From contig CAIIXF020000009.1 of assembly GCA_903813345.2 (NCBI GenBank), positions 23,213,759-23,277,758 of the forward strand: DNA of 64,000 bases, given 5' to 3'. The stretch is from Owenia fusiformis. Lineage: Eukaryota; Annelida; Polychaeta; Sabellida; Oweniidae. Shown one piece after another: positions 12,101 to 21,600 of the stretch; the first letter of the stretch is position 1, and every line of letters starts with the position of its first letter. The notes beneath the pieces are model-generated. The model searched no databases, was not told the DNA's origin, and saw only the letters and a list, made by a program, of their open reading frames with translations. Both the position numbers and the translations under genes were made by a program.

Positions 12101-13172
12101 CCTTCTAAAGGTTAGAACCCGAATCTTAATGTAACCATATCACCTTTGTTCCGTCAACCATGGAGCATTTGCCACAACATCCAAGAGGTAAATCATTGAC
12201 CGAGAAAATGAATGATTTCCTTGTAAGTTCCGGAAGTTTCAACGAAAAATTACCGAACATATGTGAAAACCGAATATTTGTTCGTTGTTTTCACGATTTA
12301 CAGGTTCGTTTGTTCTTCAATGTTTTGGTCTAAATCATAAAGCATCACCAACAGGTCTTACTCTATTAATCGACTAATACAGCAGACGGCTCATATTTCT
12401 ACGTAGCATTTCATTCAGACCAGTGGGAGTGTAGATCACGCAGTTTCGTTCGTTGCGTACTTCACTTGAAATTGGTAATTTTAAATATTGACTACTTCAC
12501 GTAGCTTGGCGGATGTAGAACATTGCTTAATATTCTTTTAATTTTCACACCAGACATGCTTGGTTGACACGTCAACAAATCAAGTTCAAGGGTCAATGCG
12601 TTATTTCGTGATAACTACAAAGCCTTCCCGGAGGTCAACATTGATGAAAAATGAAAAAGTCGGAAAAGCATTTACACTACTTTCTATCAAATGCTATGTT
12701 TATGCATCATCATCGACGCAACAAAGGTGATATGGTTTCATTAAGATTCGGGTTCTAACCTTTAGAAGGTAAGTCAGACTCCCAAACGTCAGCTAACTCT
12801 TATATTTAGCATCTTAGCGACGAAGTCGGGCCTTGAAAAAAGTAGTAGCACCACTGGCTATGCCCCTGCTTTTATATTCTATAGACCATACATTTTTGGA
12901 TGGGTGACTAACCGTGAGATGAGGCCACAGAGTATCAAAAACTGTAACAATGGCAATTGAAACATAGGCAATGATTTAAAAATTGTGTCTGAGTTGACGT
13001 TGTCTCCATTCTTGAAACGAAACTTTCTCAAGTCAATCACAAGTCCGAAGAAAATGATTGAATGACATAATTTTCATAATATTTCAAATAAATATATAAA
13101 TTGGCTTCAAACCTTCATTGCATCAGTCCCAACATCATCCTCTGCATCGCTTATACTTGAAACGTTTCCCAT
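135..13172 (-). CDS. ZZEF1: ZZEF1 (zinc finger ZZ-type and EF-hand domain protein 1), 5' 13 exons, incomplete
   Basis: Exons in transcript order: 13113-13172, 10651-10687, 10291-10372, 9526-9607, 9219-9290, 8671-8815, 7982-8046, 5296-5419, 4922-5030, 4456-4521, 3990-4139, 817-948, 135-266. All junctions are GT-AG and the phases join without a stop, giving 418 residues plus 2 nt; the 3' part lies beyond base 1 (human protein about 2960 residues). The start MGNVSS has the Gly2 typical of N-myristoylation and resembles the human MGNAPS start. An acidic stretch follows, then LLRWLEDR, an EF-hand loop DSEGNGTADVCS (exon 6; last position Ser rather than Glu, so calcium binding may be weak), SNGANLQGEL, and a DOC/APC10 domain with HWQSDGSARSHWI, ASDQSYMPQ and DGCDCRIHGLK. 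The next exon carries LDASAVWYLQVL. ZZEF1 is a large scaffold; its ZZ fingers (outside the window) are reported histone H3 readers. Introns hold many repeats and one nested gene. Confidence 0.93.
545..805 (+). repeat. Dispersed hairpin element plus TTGGCTGGAATTGGACAC module, copy 1
   Basis: Bases 549-676 form an imperfect hairpin (CTCTGGACTCGTAG...GCATTGTTATGCAT against ATGCATTGAGTCTTGTGCTTAAAT). It is followed at about 688-805 by a second conserved module with CAGTTTATCAGTTTC, CTAGAATCTAAA, TTGGCTGGAATTGGACAC and TTGCCTAG. Related copies are at 24008-24600, 50775-51173 (reverse order) and 60310-60460. The right edge lies within about 10 bases of the ZZEF1 exon at 817-948 and runs into its splice donor. 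No ORF. Confidence 0.6.
1562..3288 (+). CDS. Small secreted cysteine-rich peptide, two exons, nested in a ZZEF1 intron
   Basis: Exon 1 is 1562-1628 (ATG at 1562, donor GTAAGC) and exon 2 is 3113-3288 (acceptor TTTTATTTCAG, stop TAG). The phase-1 join gives 80 residues. Residues 1-19 form a clear signal peptide (KGICVLLIALSLVVFG) with likely cleavage near Ser19/Gln20. The mature part has 10 cysteines with spacing C-x2-C-x3-C-x3-C-x8-C-x11-C-x10-C-x5-C-x3-CC, enough for five disulfides. An AATAAA lies 57 bases after the stop. The gene is on the opposite strand to ZZEF1, inside the intron between its two last DOC exons (949-3989), and its own intron contains a 27-bp tandem repeat and a mariner-type MITE. 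I do not recognise the cysteine pattern. It could be an antimicrobial, hormone-like or venom-like peptide, and the sequence does not decide. Confidence is good that it is a gene, none on function. Confidence 0.72.
1635..1745 (+). repeat. 27-bp tandem repeat, about four copies
   Basis: Unit AAAAACATCACTTTTAAATA+TGACAAG, three exact copies flanked by degenerate half-copies, starting 6 bases after the splice donor of the peptide gene. The unit length is a multiple of three, so open frames run through it on both strands; these are not genes. Confidence 0.85.
1762..2694. mobile_element. Mariner-type MITE with about 190-bp inverted repeats and TA target site
   Basis: The left end TTGGGTGATCCAGAAGTAG and the reverse complement of the right end CAGGTTGATCCAGAAGTAA match and sit directly between TA dinucleotides (1760-1761 and 2695-2696). 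The similarity continues about 190 bp inward, e.g. CTTGAAACTTGGTACAG and TCACCTGGG(G)CAAATT on both arms. The CAGGxTGATCCAGAAGT terminus with TA duplication is the Tc1/mariner style. The centre is AT-rich with no ORF, so it is non-autonomous. It lies in the intron of the small peptide gene. Confidence 0.8.
3345..3350 (+). promoter_or_regulatory. Poly(A) signal AATAAA of the nested peptide gene
   Basis: Canonical AATAAA 57 bases downstream of the TAG stop at 3286-3288, on the same strand; it supports a short 3' UTR ending inside the ZZEF1 intron. Confidence 0.55.
4575..4640. mobile_element. Pogo/Tigger-like MITE end (fragment)
   Basis: CAGTGAAACCTGTATATCCG followed by AACACCTCTGTTATCCGAACAC resembles the CAGTnnAACCT...CGAAC ends of pogo/Tigger elements. 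No matching right end is seen, so it is a fragment in a ZZEF1 intron. Relatives are at 8316, 17030, 18304, 26140 and 59860. Confidence 0.5.
5815..7770 (+). repeat. Minisatellite, about 125-155 bp unit, a dozen copies
   Basis: Each unit contains GAAGCAAGTTGAAAA, a GACCTTTTTGACCTTGAGAA segment, GGTCATTGAAGGTCAAATGT, AGTCAGATTTGAA, CTGAGAACATGTAGATGATT and an A-rich run. Units begin near 6387, 6512, 6668, 6802, 6930, 7067, 7213, 7341, 7480 and 7660. Internal short direct repeats (GGTCAAA) make unit length vary. Confidence 0.9.
5992..6385. mobile_element. MITE with 26-bp perfect inverted ends inside the minisatellite
   Basis: AAAGGACGATTCTCGGTTTG and six more bases (5992-6017) are the exact reverse complement of 6360-6385. 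The interior holds two direct copies of about 190 bp (GAGCATTATCCCTG / GAGCGTTATCCCTG; TTTAATTTGGGTAATATTTC in both). It interrupts one minisatellite unit, so it inserted after that array had formed. Confidence 0.8.
8316..8416. mobile_element. Pogo-like MITE remnant flanked by TA
   Basis: The left end CAGTAAAACATTTGAACG follows TA (8314-8315). The right part AGGTGTTCCACAGGCAGGTT...GAACTG is followed by TA (8417-8418). It is a degenerate member of the family at 26140-26306, within a ZZEF1 intron. Confidence 0.5.
8419..8535 (+). repeat. Dispersed repeat, copy 1 (pair with 25168-25285)
   Basis: TTCTCCCTAATGAGTGCACA, TGAGTGCACATGCAACTTTT, GTTGAATATG, TCTCAAGAAAACA, GTTTAATGCATT and GATTATTTACACAA recur in the same order at 25168-25285. 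No ORF or inverted ends recognised. Confidence 0.65.
10078..10165 (+). repeat. tRNA-like SINE fragment with B box
   Basis: GTGGGTTCGATCCCCAC (about 10110-10126) forms a perfect 5-bp T-arm around TTCGATC and contains a Pol III B-box (GGTTCGATCC). No matching acceptor stem, D-arm or A-box is visible upstream, so it is not a tRNA gene. It most likely derives from a tRNA-related SINE. Confidence 0.45.
11148..12869. mobile_element. Outer inverted-end element in ZZEF1 intron 1
   Basis: CAGGGGCGTAGCTA (11148) is matched by TGGCTATGCCCCTG ending near 12869. The termini resemble the GTAGCC MITEs elsewhere in the window. It contains the complete element 12022-12848 and has no ORF. No convincing target duplication is seen. 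Confidence 0.45.
12022..12848. mobile_element. 827-bp foldback/MITE with about 128-bp near-perfect inverted repeats
   Basis: The left arm from CTACTACTTTTTTCAAGGCC through AGATGCTAAATATAAGAG, GACTTACCTTCTAAAGG and CATATCACCTTTGTT is repeated inverted at 12725-12848 with essentially one mismatch (GTAACC versus GAAACC). There is no ORF, and no target duplication was identified. The near-identity of the arms indicates a recent insertion or arm homogenisation. Confidence 0.85.
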
Positions 13173-14364
13173 GTTATCGCTCTAACTTCAAGTTAACGCA
13201 CTAAACACATTTAAAAGGTTGGTCATCTTCCTAGAATTTTCATGAAAATTTTAGCTCCCTAGATGGCGCTGTAAAATTGCACCGCACGAAAATCAAAAAT
13301 TGTTGAACAAGAACACAAACCCGGGAAAGAGAGTCTGGCTATTATCCTTTCCTGGTGTTGTGTATGGATTCATTTGAGCATTTACTAGATGCCAGGAGAT
13401 GGACCAAAAGTAGATGTACAATCTTTGTTGAGTTAATTTGTTTCTTTAAAGGTGCAATAATTAGTGCAGAGGGGTCATTCAACGATCATGGACCAGTGTC
13501 AAAATATATTGAAGTTTGGATATTTCATCAAGACTAACATCTATTTTTATTATCTACAAAGAAACCCCCTAGATAAACATTATTTTAGCTGATATTCCTC
13601 TTGAAACATGGTGGATCTCAAAAATATAAAAGTGGAAGTCCCCTTTTTGAAGCTTTGAACTGAATTTACACTTCTTAATGCTGAAATTGATAATTTATCC
13701 ATACATTTTAAGAAAATAGGTATGTCAAAGAAGATGTTAAACCAAATGTTGCCTTGATAGCTCAGAAAAAATGTTCCTATTTTCTCTACAGTCTTTATTG
13801 CCCCTTTAATATAGAGCCTATGTGGCACAAAATAATTCTGACACCTGTAAGATCTATTGATAGTTTATGTTGCCTCACCTATTTCAAATTTGCCTCGCCT
13901 GATTCTGTCTATGGTTGTGAATTAAATCAATTCACTTGCATATGGTCACAATATGGAAAAGGCTTACATGTAGCATACTTATCGGATCAGCTTTTTAAAT
14001 GCATTTTATTCAGATATGAATGTCTTAAGTATTATGTGATTTCATCATTAAGTACACATATTGGGAGGTATAGATATTGAATCATGAAATGGAATTAATT
14101 TTACAAGCAATTACTGTAGTCATCTGGTATCTACTACACAGGACTTTGATTCAGTATATTTATGTATTATAGTGCACTTTTAATGCACTGGTGGAGAATT
14201 ATAAAAAAAACTGCAGACAAATTCCATCCACCTTTACAAGCCCTACTGACTTTTTTGAATTATTATGGAATAAAATGGAAGAAACATTACTCATAAATTA
14301 TTATATTTTCTTTCATAATTTTATTTTATTTAAATAGATAAAATCAGATCTATCTTGTACAAAT
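13173..14364. other. Gene-free region upstream of ZZEF1
   Basis: Contains the presumed ZZEF1 5' UTR and promoter (minus strand), with no clear TATA element. Open frames at 13355-13537 and 13754-14080 have no recognisable domain, and I do not call them. A GCCCCTTTAATATAGAGCC-like word near 13800 resembles generic repeat sequence. Confidence 0.4.
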
Positions 14365-16467
14365 CACGGGTTGTATCCAAAGCCCCGTTATAATTGAGAG
14401 ATCGCGAGCAAGTTCCCGCTGAAATCACGAGCAAAGTCCTTTTTATTTAATTCATCTGGAAATATGGACCAAAAAGGTAAGAATACGCATTACTGTTCTT
14501 TGATACTTTAGGTATACTTTCAGAACAGGTATATCTTCACAAACAATGACATGAAAGATAACTATTTTTACTGGCATGGAAGAAACGGGCGTCAATATGC
14601 ACGTTTGCATAATTTACTGTTAACATATTACTTTTATGGTTAAAATAGAGACAAGAACTACGATATACATACCTCATTATGAATATTGGACCAACATTGT
14701 ATGTATTGATAAGTTTGTTTTCAAAAACATCCACTGTGGGGGGTGAAATACATCATTGAAGGTGTGCCAGTGGCCCCGCTGAAATTATGAGGAAGCCCCG
14801 CTGAAAACATGAGGAGGTCCCGCTGAAAACAGGAGCAGATATCACGAGTACCCGCTTCGATCACGAGGAAAGCTCATTACTATTACATAAAATATTGCGG
14901 TTCTTCAAATAAACGTACACGAAAGACCAAGTTAAGTACTTCTAATAACTGTATATATACTGTTTCATTCTAGGGCCAGGTTTCTAATGTTTCCATTCCA
15001 ACTTCAAGCCACCTGATTAGACAATCAACATTGGTTTTTTATGAAAGTCTAGCATATTTAGAAAAGATTGACATCGAAAAAAAAAATTCAATTTTTTTCA
15101 AAAAGTTTTTGTTACCTTAGTGACATCACTAATGTTTCAAAATATTTTTGATAAGCTAAAACATTGAAGTGGCCCATTAAATATGACATTTTATTATTGA
15201 AATAGTGTGTCTTTTGTTCAATCTTTGCATTGGTGTTAAAATGATAATCTTTTTTGAAATGCATTAAGAAATATTTGATGATTAAGAAATTTCAACTTTT
15301 TTTGAAAAATGGCGGGAAATTTGAATATTTGAGAAATGAAATGCTCACAACTTTTTTTTCAAAAATTTTTTTTTGTTCAAAAATCTCTAAAATCACTTTT
15401 TAAGTCCTGACAAATAGTAAATGAATGATAAAAAAATATTTTCAAACTTTAGACGGGGACTTTAATGATGAAATTATTTGATTATTATTATTTCGGACTC
15501 ATAATCGGATGATGTACTCCTTTGTTACTTACATCTAGCAGTTGATCCATAAATTGCCTTTTCAAACGTGTGCGCCATTGGTGCTGAATCCTCTAAGGTA
15601 GTAATATACTGAACTACAGTATAATGTAACTTCAGTGAAATATAAATATATATTGCATACAAAGAAGAATGAGTTATTTGAAACTTGTCAAAAGTCGTGG
15701 AATGGATTTAAATCTTCTCTTGGTAAATTTCTCAATGGAGTCAGGTCGAAATACATTAAGTGAAATGGTTTTATTGGAATCATGCTCGTAGCCAGCTTTT
15801 GGTAAGGGGGGGGGTTGCTCAAACCGATAATAACAATGACAATGATATATGATATATATGTGCTCTGTAGAGTATCAATAATTAATATATTTATTACGTT
15901 GGCTACAGTCGTGGCAGATTTGCAAAGTCAAATCGGTCTTCACTCCATTTTAGAGAGCCACTTGCTCCTGATTTCAGCGGGACCTCCTCATGTTTTCAGC
16001 GGGGCCTCCTCATGTTTTCAGCGGGATCTTCAGTTTATTGCTCATAGTAGAAGCGGGGCCTCAAGGGATATGCTAAAATTGAAATATATAATTTTTTGTG
16101 AAACTTTAGGAAGTGAAACTTACAATACCTTCATTTCATATTACTATGACCATTTCAACTGAAGGGCAATGACCTTCTTCAGCTATAAAATATAGAAATA
16201 TATAGATAAAGATTCAATATGATACATTCTCTCTCCAATTATCGAATAACAAAACTCAGAACATCAGCTCGTGATCCTTTTTTGCAGAAGTTGCTTTTTA
16301 GTATCAATACCATGTAATAATTGAGTAAAATTAAATGAAAACGCTTTTTACAACATACAATTTAAGTAAACAAAAGATAACCCTTCTTTTCTTTTAATTG
16401 CTCGCGATTTCAGCGGGTATTTGCTCGCGACTTCTAAATCATAGCGGGGCTTTAGATACTACCCGTG
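14365..16467. mobile_element. 2.1-kb non-autonomous DNA transposon with 5-bp target duplication CAAAT
   Basis: The ends CACGGGTTGTATCCAAAGCC and (reverse complement) CACGGGTAGTATCTAAAGCC match. Similarity continues through GCGAGCAA...CCCGCTGAAATC for about 70 bp. CAAAT flanks both sides exactly (14360-14364 and 16468-16472). Subterminal clusters of CCCGCTGAAA plus CATGAGGAGG lie at 14775-14875 and, inverted, at 15970-16060. These repeated motifs may be transposase-binding sites. No transposase ORF is seen. A GCTCGTAGCCAGC word near 15785 hints at another nested fragment. Confidence 0.82.
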
Positions 16468-16551
16468 CAAATGATAACAACTCTTGAGATGGAATGAAAT
16501 GGATTGAATTGTATTCCTACACAAACAATATAGTCATGATAGTGAAATAAC

Positions 16552-16700
16552 AAGGCATTAACATGACAAAATGTCACCACCTAGTCTAAACAGTATTTGT
16601 TATGTTATTGGAAGTTGTAAGAATTTGTAAGACACCGATCGCTAACTGCCGATAGCCAACCGACATCAAAAAAATGGTGACCATAACAATGTATCACTGA
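16552..16700 (+). mobile_element. AAGGCATTAACATGAC element, compact copy without minisatellite
   Basis: It begins AAGGCATTAACATGACAAAA, then TGTCACCACCTAGTCTAAAC, passing directly into the right-end module (ACAGTATTTGTTATG, GGAAGTTGTAAGAA, TGGTGACCATAACAATG). Compared with 5769-7917 it lacks the roughly 2-kb array, showing that the array is an optional core. Confidence 0.65.
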
Positions 16701-17029
16701 TTGACCAATCAGTGGAGAGTATTCAGTAAAGGTACTGTTACTATTTAGAGGTAGACGCTACAACAGTTCAGTGTAATTTGCATGATTCTAATTATTTTAC
16801 TTCCAAAATATACTCAAATATAGATCATTTAATGAAGGATCTTGTTTGTAAATATTACATGTATAGTAAGGTGCTTACTTTTTCTTGATAAACACACTTA
16901 AGAACATTGAACAACTGAATGGTAATACCCTGTAGTTTGCATTATGTGTTATGTTCCAAAACCACATTCAAAAGAATGATATAATATTGGTGCCTGCAGT
17001 GCAATACTCAGATCATATACAGTAAAAAC

Positions 17030-17201
17030 CTGTGTGTAGTGAACACATATGAAGCCACAAAAATGTGTTCACTGTAGATGTAAGGTATTCATTACAGAGA
17101 GGTGATCTTATACAGATGTCTGTGGTTATGTGCTGAGAAGGGGTGTTCACTAGACACAGGTGTTCACTAGAGAGAGATGTTCACGAAGACAGGTTTAACT
17201 G
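17030..17201. mobile_element. Pogo-like MITE, 172 bp, TA target site
   Basis: The left end CAGTAAAAACCTGTGTGTAG and right end AGACAGGTTTAACTG are inverted and flanked by TA (17028-17029 and 17202-17203). The interior repeats GTGAACAC / GTGTTCAC words, as in the relative at 26140-26306. Confidence 0.65.
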
Positions 17202-18303
17202 TACATAAACAAATCATCTAAAATAAAAAATACATTCCATTACAAAATACTATAGGTGTTAAGTTCTACCTACTAATTTTTCTGTATGTACTCATAAGTA
17301 AGAATAACATAGTATTTAACATAGTAATTGACATTCTACTGATTGTACTTCACATTGCACAGTTAGTCTATTAATGTAATTCACATTATTGTGCAGCATT
17401 TGGTTAAGATATTGAAGTAATTTACTCAAGTAATGATTTGATATACAGGTTTTTTGACCCACTCCGTATATGCAATGGGACATACATACTGTTACTATAA
17501 AATACTTTAAAACTCTTGTCATCAAAATATAATTTGGCAACATCACATAAAATACTTTTTATTAAAAATACAGGATGGGTCAACAACTTTGAAAGGTATT
17601 TTTGCATCAACAATTGAGTTATACATATGTACATACATTTCTATACATAAACAGATTTAAAAATAAACTAAAAGACTCTAACAAATAGGAAGTTCCTATT
17701 CATTTTCAAACTTTGTGAATTCACACAAATATGTTCCTCTGAATATTGACAAAGACAACAAACTTAGAACTTGTGTATAACTTAGTTGTGCATTGACTGT
17801 ATGAATGAGATCAGATTTGTGCGAGTATTGCAGTTACAAATGCATTTCGCAAATGCATTTCATACAAGCACACATAAAATGTCACAAATACCCTGTTAGT
17901 AAAATACATTTAAATTCACAATATTACAAATACCCTGTTTCGGCTGTGATCTGATGGGTATATAATATCAAAGAGTCTGGTGCCATAAATATTTCATCTT
18001 CTTTTAATAAAATGTAATCTAAAATACGTAATCTAATATAGATTATAATTTACATCTTTAATAAAATGTTTGAAATGGCAAGATAGTAAACTGGTAAAAG
18101 ATATTACAATATACACTTATGTATACATGTATATAAAATATTAAAGCATTTCAGTGAAGGCAATACATCACACTAAAAGCTAAGAGTTGGAGGCAAGAAA
18201 AAACACCAACGTCTCCACAGACATGTTGATTTTTTGCCATATTTTTATCGCATCGCTAATGTGTCTTTTTCAAGCGTAAAATAATAAATATTAAAGACAA
18301 ATA

Positions 18304-18398
18304 CAGTAAAACATGCAGATGTGGAACACCCTTGGTTGTGCTAAAGAAAGCACTAATAAAGGTGTTCCACTTATAGAGGTGTTCCATTTTACAGGTGC
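18304..18398. mobile_element. Pogo-like MITE, partial
   Basis: CAGTAAAACATGCAGATGTG, then GGAACACCCTTGG and two AGGTGTTCCA words; the right terminus is degraded. Downstream of the PNKP-like gene. Confidence 0.45.
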
Positions 18399-18694
18399 TC
18401 AAAAGGAACAAAACCCCAAAATTTCCAAAATTCGAGTGAACGTCAACTGAATATCACAAACTGGAATTAACAATAATATTTTTTTCCAAAAATACCACAT
18501 TGACTAAAAATATCTCCTCAAATCAGCAGTATTAGATTGAGTGATTTGTGTTACATTTATACCTTTCATTATATGAAGCCTTCTCCCATTGAAACATTTG
18601 TCATTATATTAGGCTTTGTCTTATTGACAATATTGTCTCATTGAAATATCTTCCACTGTATAAGGTATCCCTCTTGGATATGCCCTCTGTTATA

Positions 18695-21600
18695 TTAGAC
18701 TTTCTCCCACTGGAATGGAGCGCTATCTTCTTGCAGAAAAAACTCTTCAGGAGTATGGAAATCTGGAAAAAGAATCAAATGTATTTACTATATATCAAGA
18801 TAAAATGCTGAGTTTATCATCATATCTAATACTCAGTGTTAGGAAAAAGTCATTATACTAGCAATGTATTGATGCCATTTGTTACAGACATCAAATGCCA
18901 AATACAAAAAAGTTGGAATATGTCACCACTTGTGACATAAAAACCATAGGAATTCTAATAATGAATGCAAAATGTGAAAAATATCTCTAAAACTAAAATT
19001 AAATTATACGATGCCTATGATTTCAATCATGTCTCACGCGTTTAGCTTACCTATCCCAACATTAGCTGCAAACTGTCTATCTCCACAGTGGAAATCAGCG
19101 GGTTTCCCTGGACTCCAATCTGCGAGACGACCTGCCGAATCACCAACAAAAAAACTCTCTTTCATATCAACCTAAATTACAGAAACATGCATAAATGGTA
19201 TGTAATTCTTTTAAGTAGGAACTCAGAATAATAATATAATTTCTCTAGATTTTGTAAATATATTTAGCTAGTTATTAATTTTATTGAAGCAATTACGAAG
19301 TGCCCCTTGACTCATATCTACCCTATATTGCCCCTTTAAGGAATTCTGTAACAGAAAATTGTTCCATAATCATGTAAGGGAATATTTCATAAAGAATTTT
19401 TCTGCAAGGGGTTACTTTAGAACATATATATTTGAAAGGGATTATGATATAAATAGTTGTATTCTTATAGGACTAAGTAATTATTTTATATACACTGTAT
19501 GATTGTATAAATTATTTTCCTGTACTTCCTTTATGTTTTAATGGCTTTTGTAATGATAAGCTGTCAGGAGATAATGATCACTTGCCAAATAATGATGTAA
19601 ACTAGAAACTAGAGATATACAATTTCCTGTCTTTCCATTCAGCAAGATATCCAGCCTTTCTACTCCGATAACACTATGTAAGAACACAATCTTGTATCAA
19701 TTCAACAGGTTACCTGAGAGACTGAACTTGTAAAGTGCTCCAAGAATATCTTCCACATATCTGGGCTGGGTTTCCTACATGCATTGTACCCTGTAGAGAT
19801 AAAGACCTGCAACACACAAGTCAGAGATCAATTGTAACAAACAATGGATGGTAAATACATGTATGTAGTGTTAGATCAAGTATCTACTGATCCCCTACAT
19901 TCCTATCCCTGATGATGTGGTATGATGTGGGGGGGGAGGGGATTCACAGGCTAATTTTGCTTCTTCTTTCCAAAGACAATTGGAAGATGTGATGAGGATC
20001 AGAGTGAGTTCAGGATCGGAGTACATGTAATTTTTTAAATCAACAGGTGCTCATAAATCGGGAAAGGTGCTTCTAGAAATAGAAATTAATTAACTTTCAA
20101 ATTTTACCAAAACTTTTTATTGTTCGTGCTTCACTTAACACCCAAAACTTCTTATAACTCCCCCCCCCCTCCATGATAACATGTTACATATAATACTGAT
20201 AAATTATAAAACATTAAATTTTTTAAATCATTTTTTTAATAAAAAGAGTATTTTATACAACTGTAATATGCAATAAAAATGATTTTTCATGAATATGGAT
20301 AATTAGATTTATCATTAGAGTATTCTGTTGTAATGGGTTGAAAAGTTCAAGTAAATGTCCTTTTGTGAACTTTTCGGTAATATTGCTTATCTCATATGAT
20401 TACCTTAGGCATAAGTACATGTGGTATAGATTTAGCTTATATTCGTGAATGCAACTTTTGGCTGTTGGCTACCAGAGTAACCTACTATTTTATGACCAAC
20501 TCAATTAAATATGGATGGAATAGTTACAGGTACTATTCATACTTAAATGAGTTGCCCATAAAATGGTTAATCATTCCAATAGCCGACAGTTGAAAGTTGC
20601 ATTCGCAAATATAAGTTTAGCTTGACTCAAATAATTCATAGAAGACACATGAATATCGAATAACTAGATAAATGTATGGGAATGTACCTACAATAGCATA
20701 AAAATAACAACTAAACATTTATCAACAATTACTTTCATAAACAAAACCTCATGAACACATGGTGTCACGAAACTGAATGAAAAACAAATATTACCCCGGG
20801 TGAAATGTCTGGCACTCAGATGTTCATTGTTGAAAGTTGAATAAAGTCTCGAACAGTAAATAGAAATATAGGTCTATGCTGTTTGAAAAAACTATATCAA
20901 CCACATATATGATTCAGGTGTGATGTGTCATATAATATGCAAGCCATGATAGGCTGATGTACACATGTAAATCAAGATCATGAGATCGCAAATTGGGGGT
21001 CATAAATAGTCAAAAATGATTTGCCCTTATCTGGTACTTTTGCAAATATCATCTAAATCAGACTTCTTCAAAATCCCCGAGTTTGTAAGCTGTATCAAAT
21101 GTTTTCTACACCACCTGAGAATTACATTTATCATTAAGGCCAAATAATATTTAGCATTTTCCTGTGACTTATATTATCAACCTATACAATGGAAAATGTC
21201 CATGCAGGATTTCTTGAAATATCATATTAGATCTATTTGCACAGAATATATATATTTTAGTGTTTTGATGAAAAAAAATGTCACCCCCTCCCCCAATCCT
21301 TCTACAATCACAAAACAATGCTAAACATAGACTTAAATACCCTAGCCTTAAATATAACTGTAGAATGTGTATCAGACGTTGGCTACATACATTTACTGGA
21401 ACCCCCAGGCTATTGATAACATCATCAATTCTTTGTTTCACTTCTTCTATAGTTGTGGTCCTTTTCTCAATCCCTGGTTGATTTGAGAATATTGCTATAG
21501 TGAATCCATCTTTGTATAATTGACGTAGTTTATGAGGTATACAGTCATAAAGCCATGTTACTTCTGCAGTGCTTTCTGAATCTGTAAAAAAGTATAAAAC

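Larger units (their letters stand above)
16713..18694. other. Gene-free region with two pogo-like MITEs
   Basis: Holds the MITEs at 17030-17201 and 18304-18398 and otherwise AT-rich unique sequence. It probably includes the 3' UTR of the PNKP-like gene next to 18695. The open frames at 17316-17634 on the minus strand have no recognisable features. Confidence 0.4.

Noticed and set aside
13355-14080. Genes divergent from ZZEF1
   Set aside because: Short frames without domain, signal peptide or splice pattern; likely chance.
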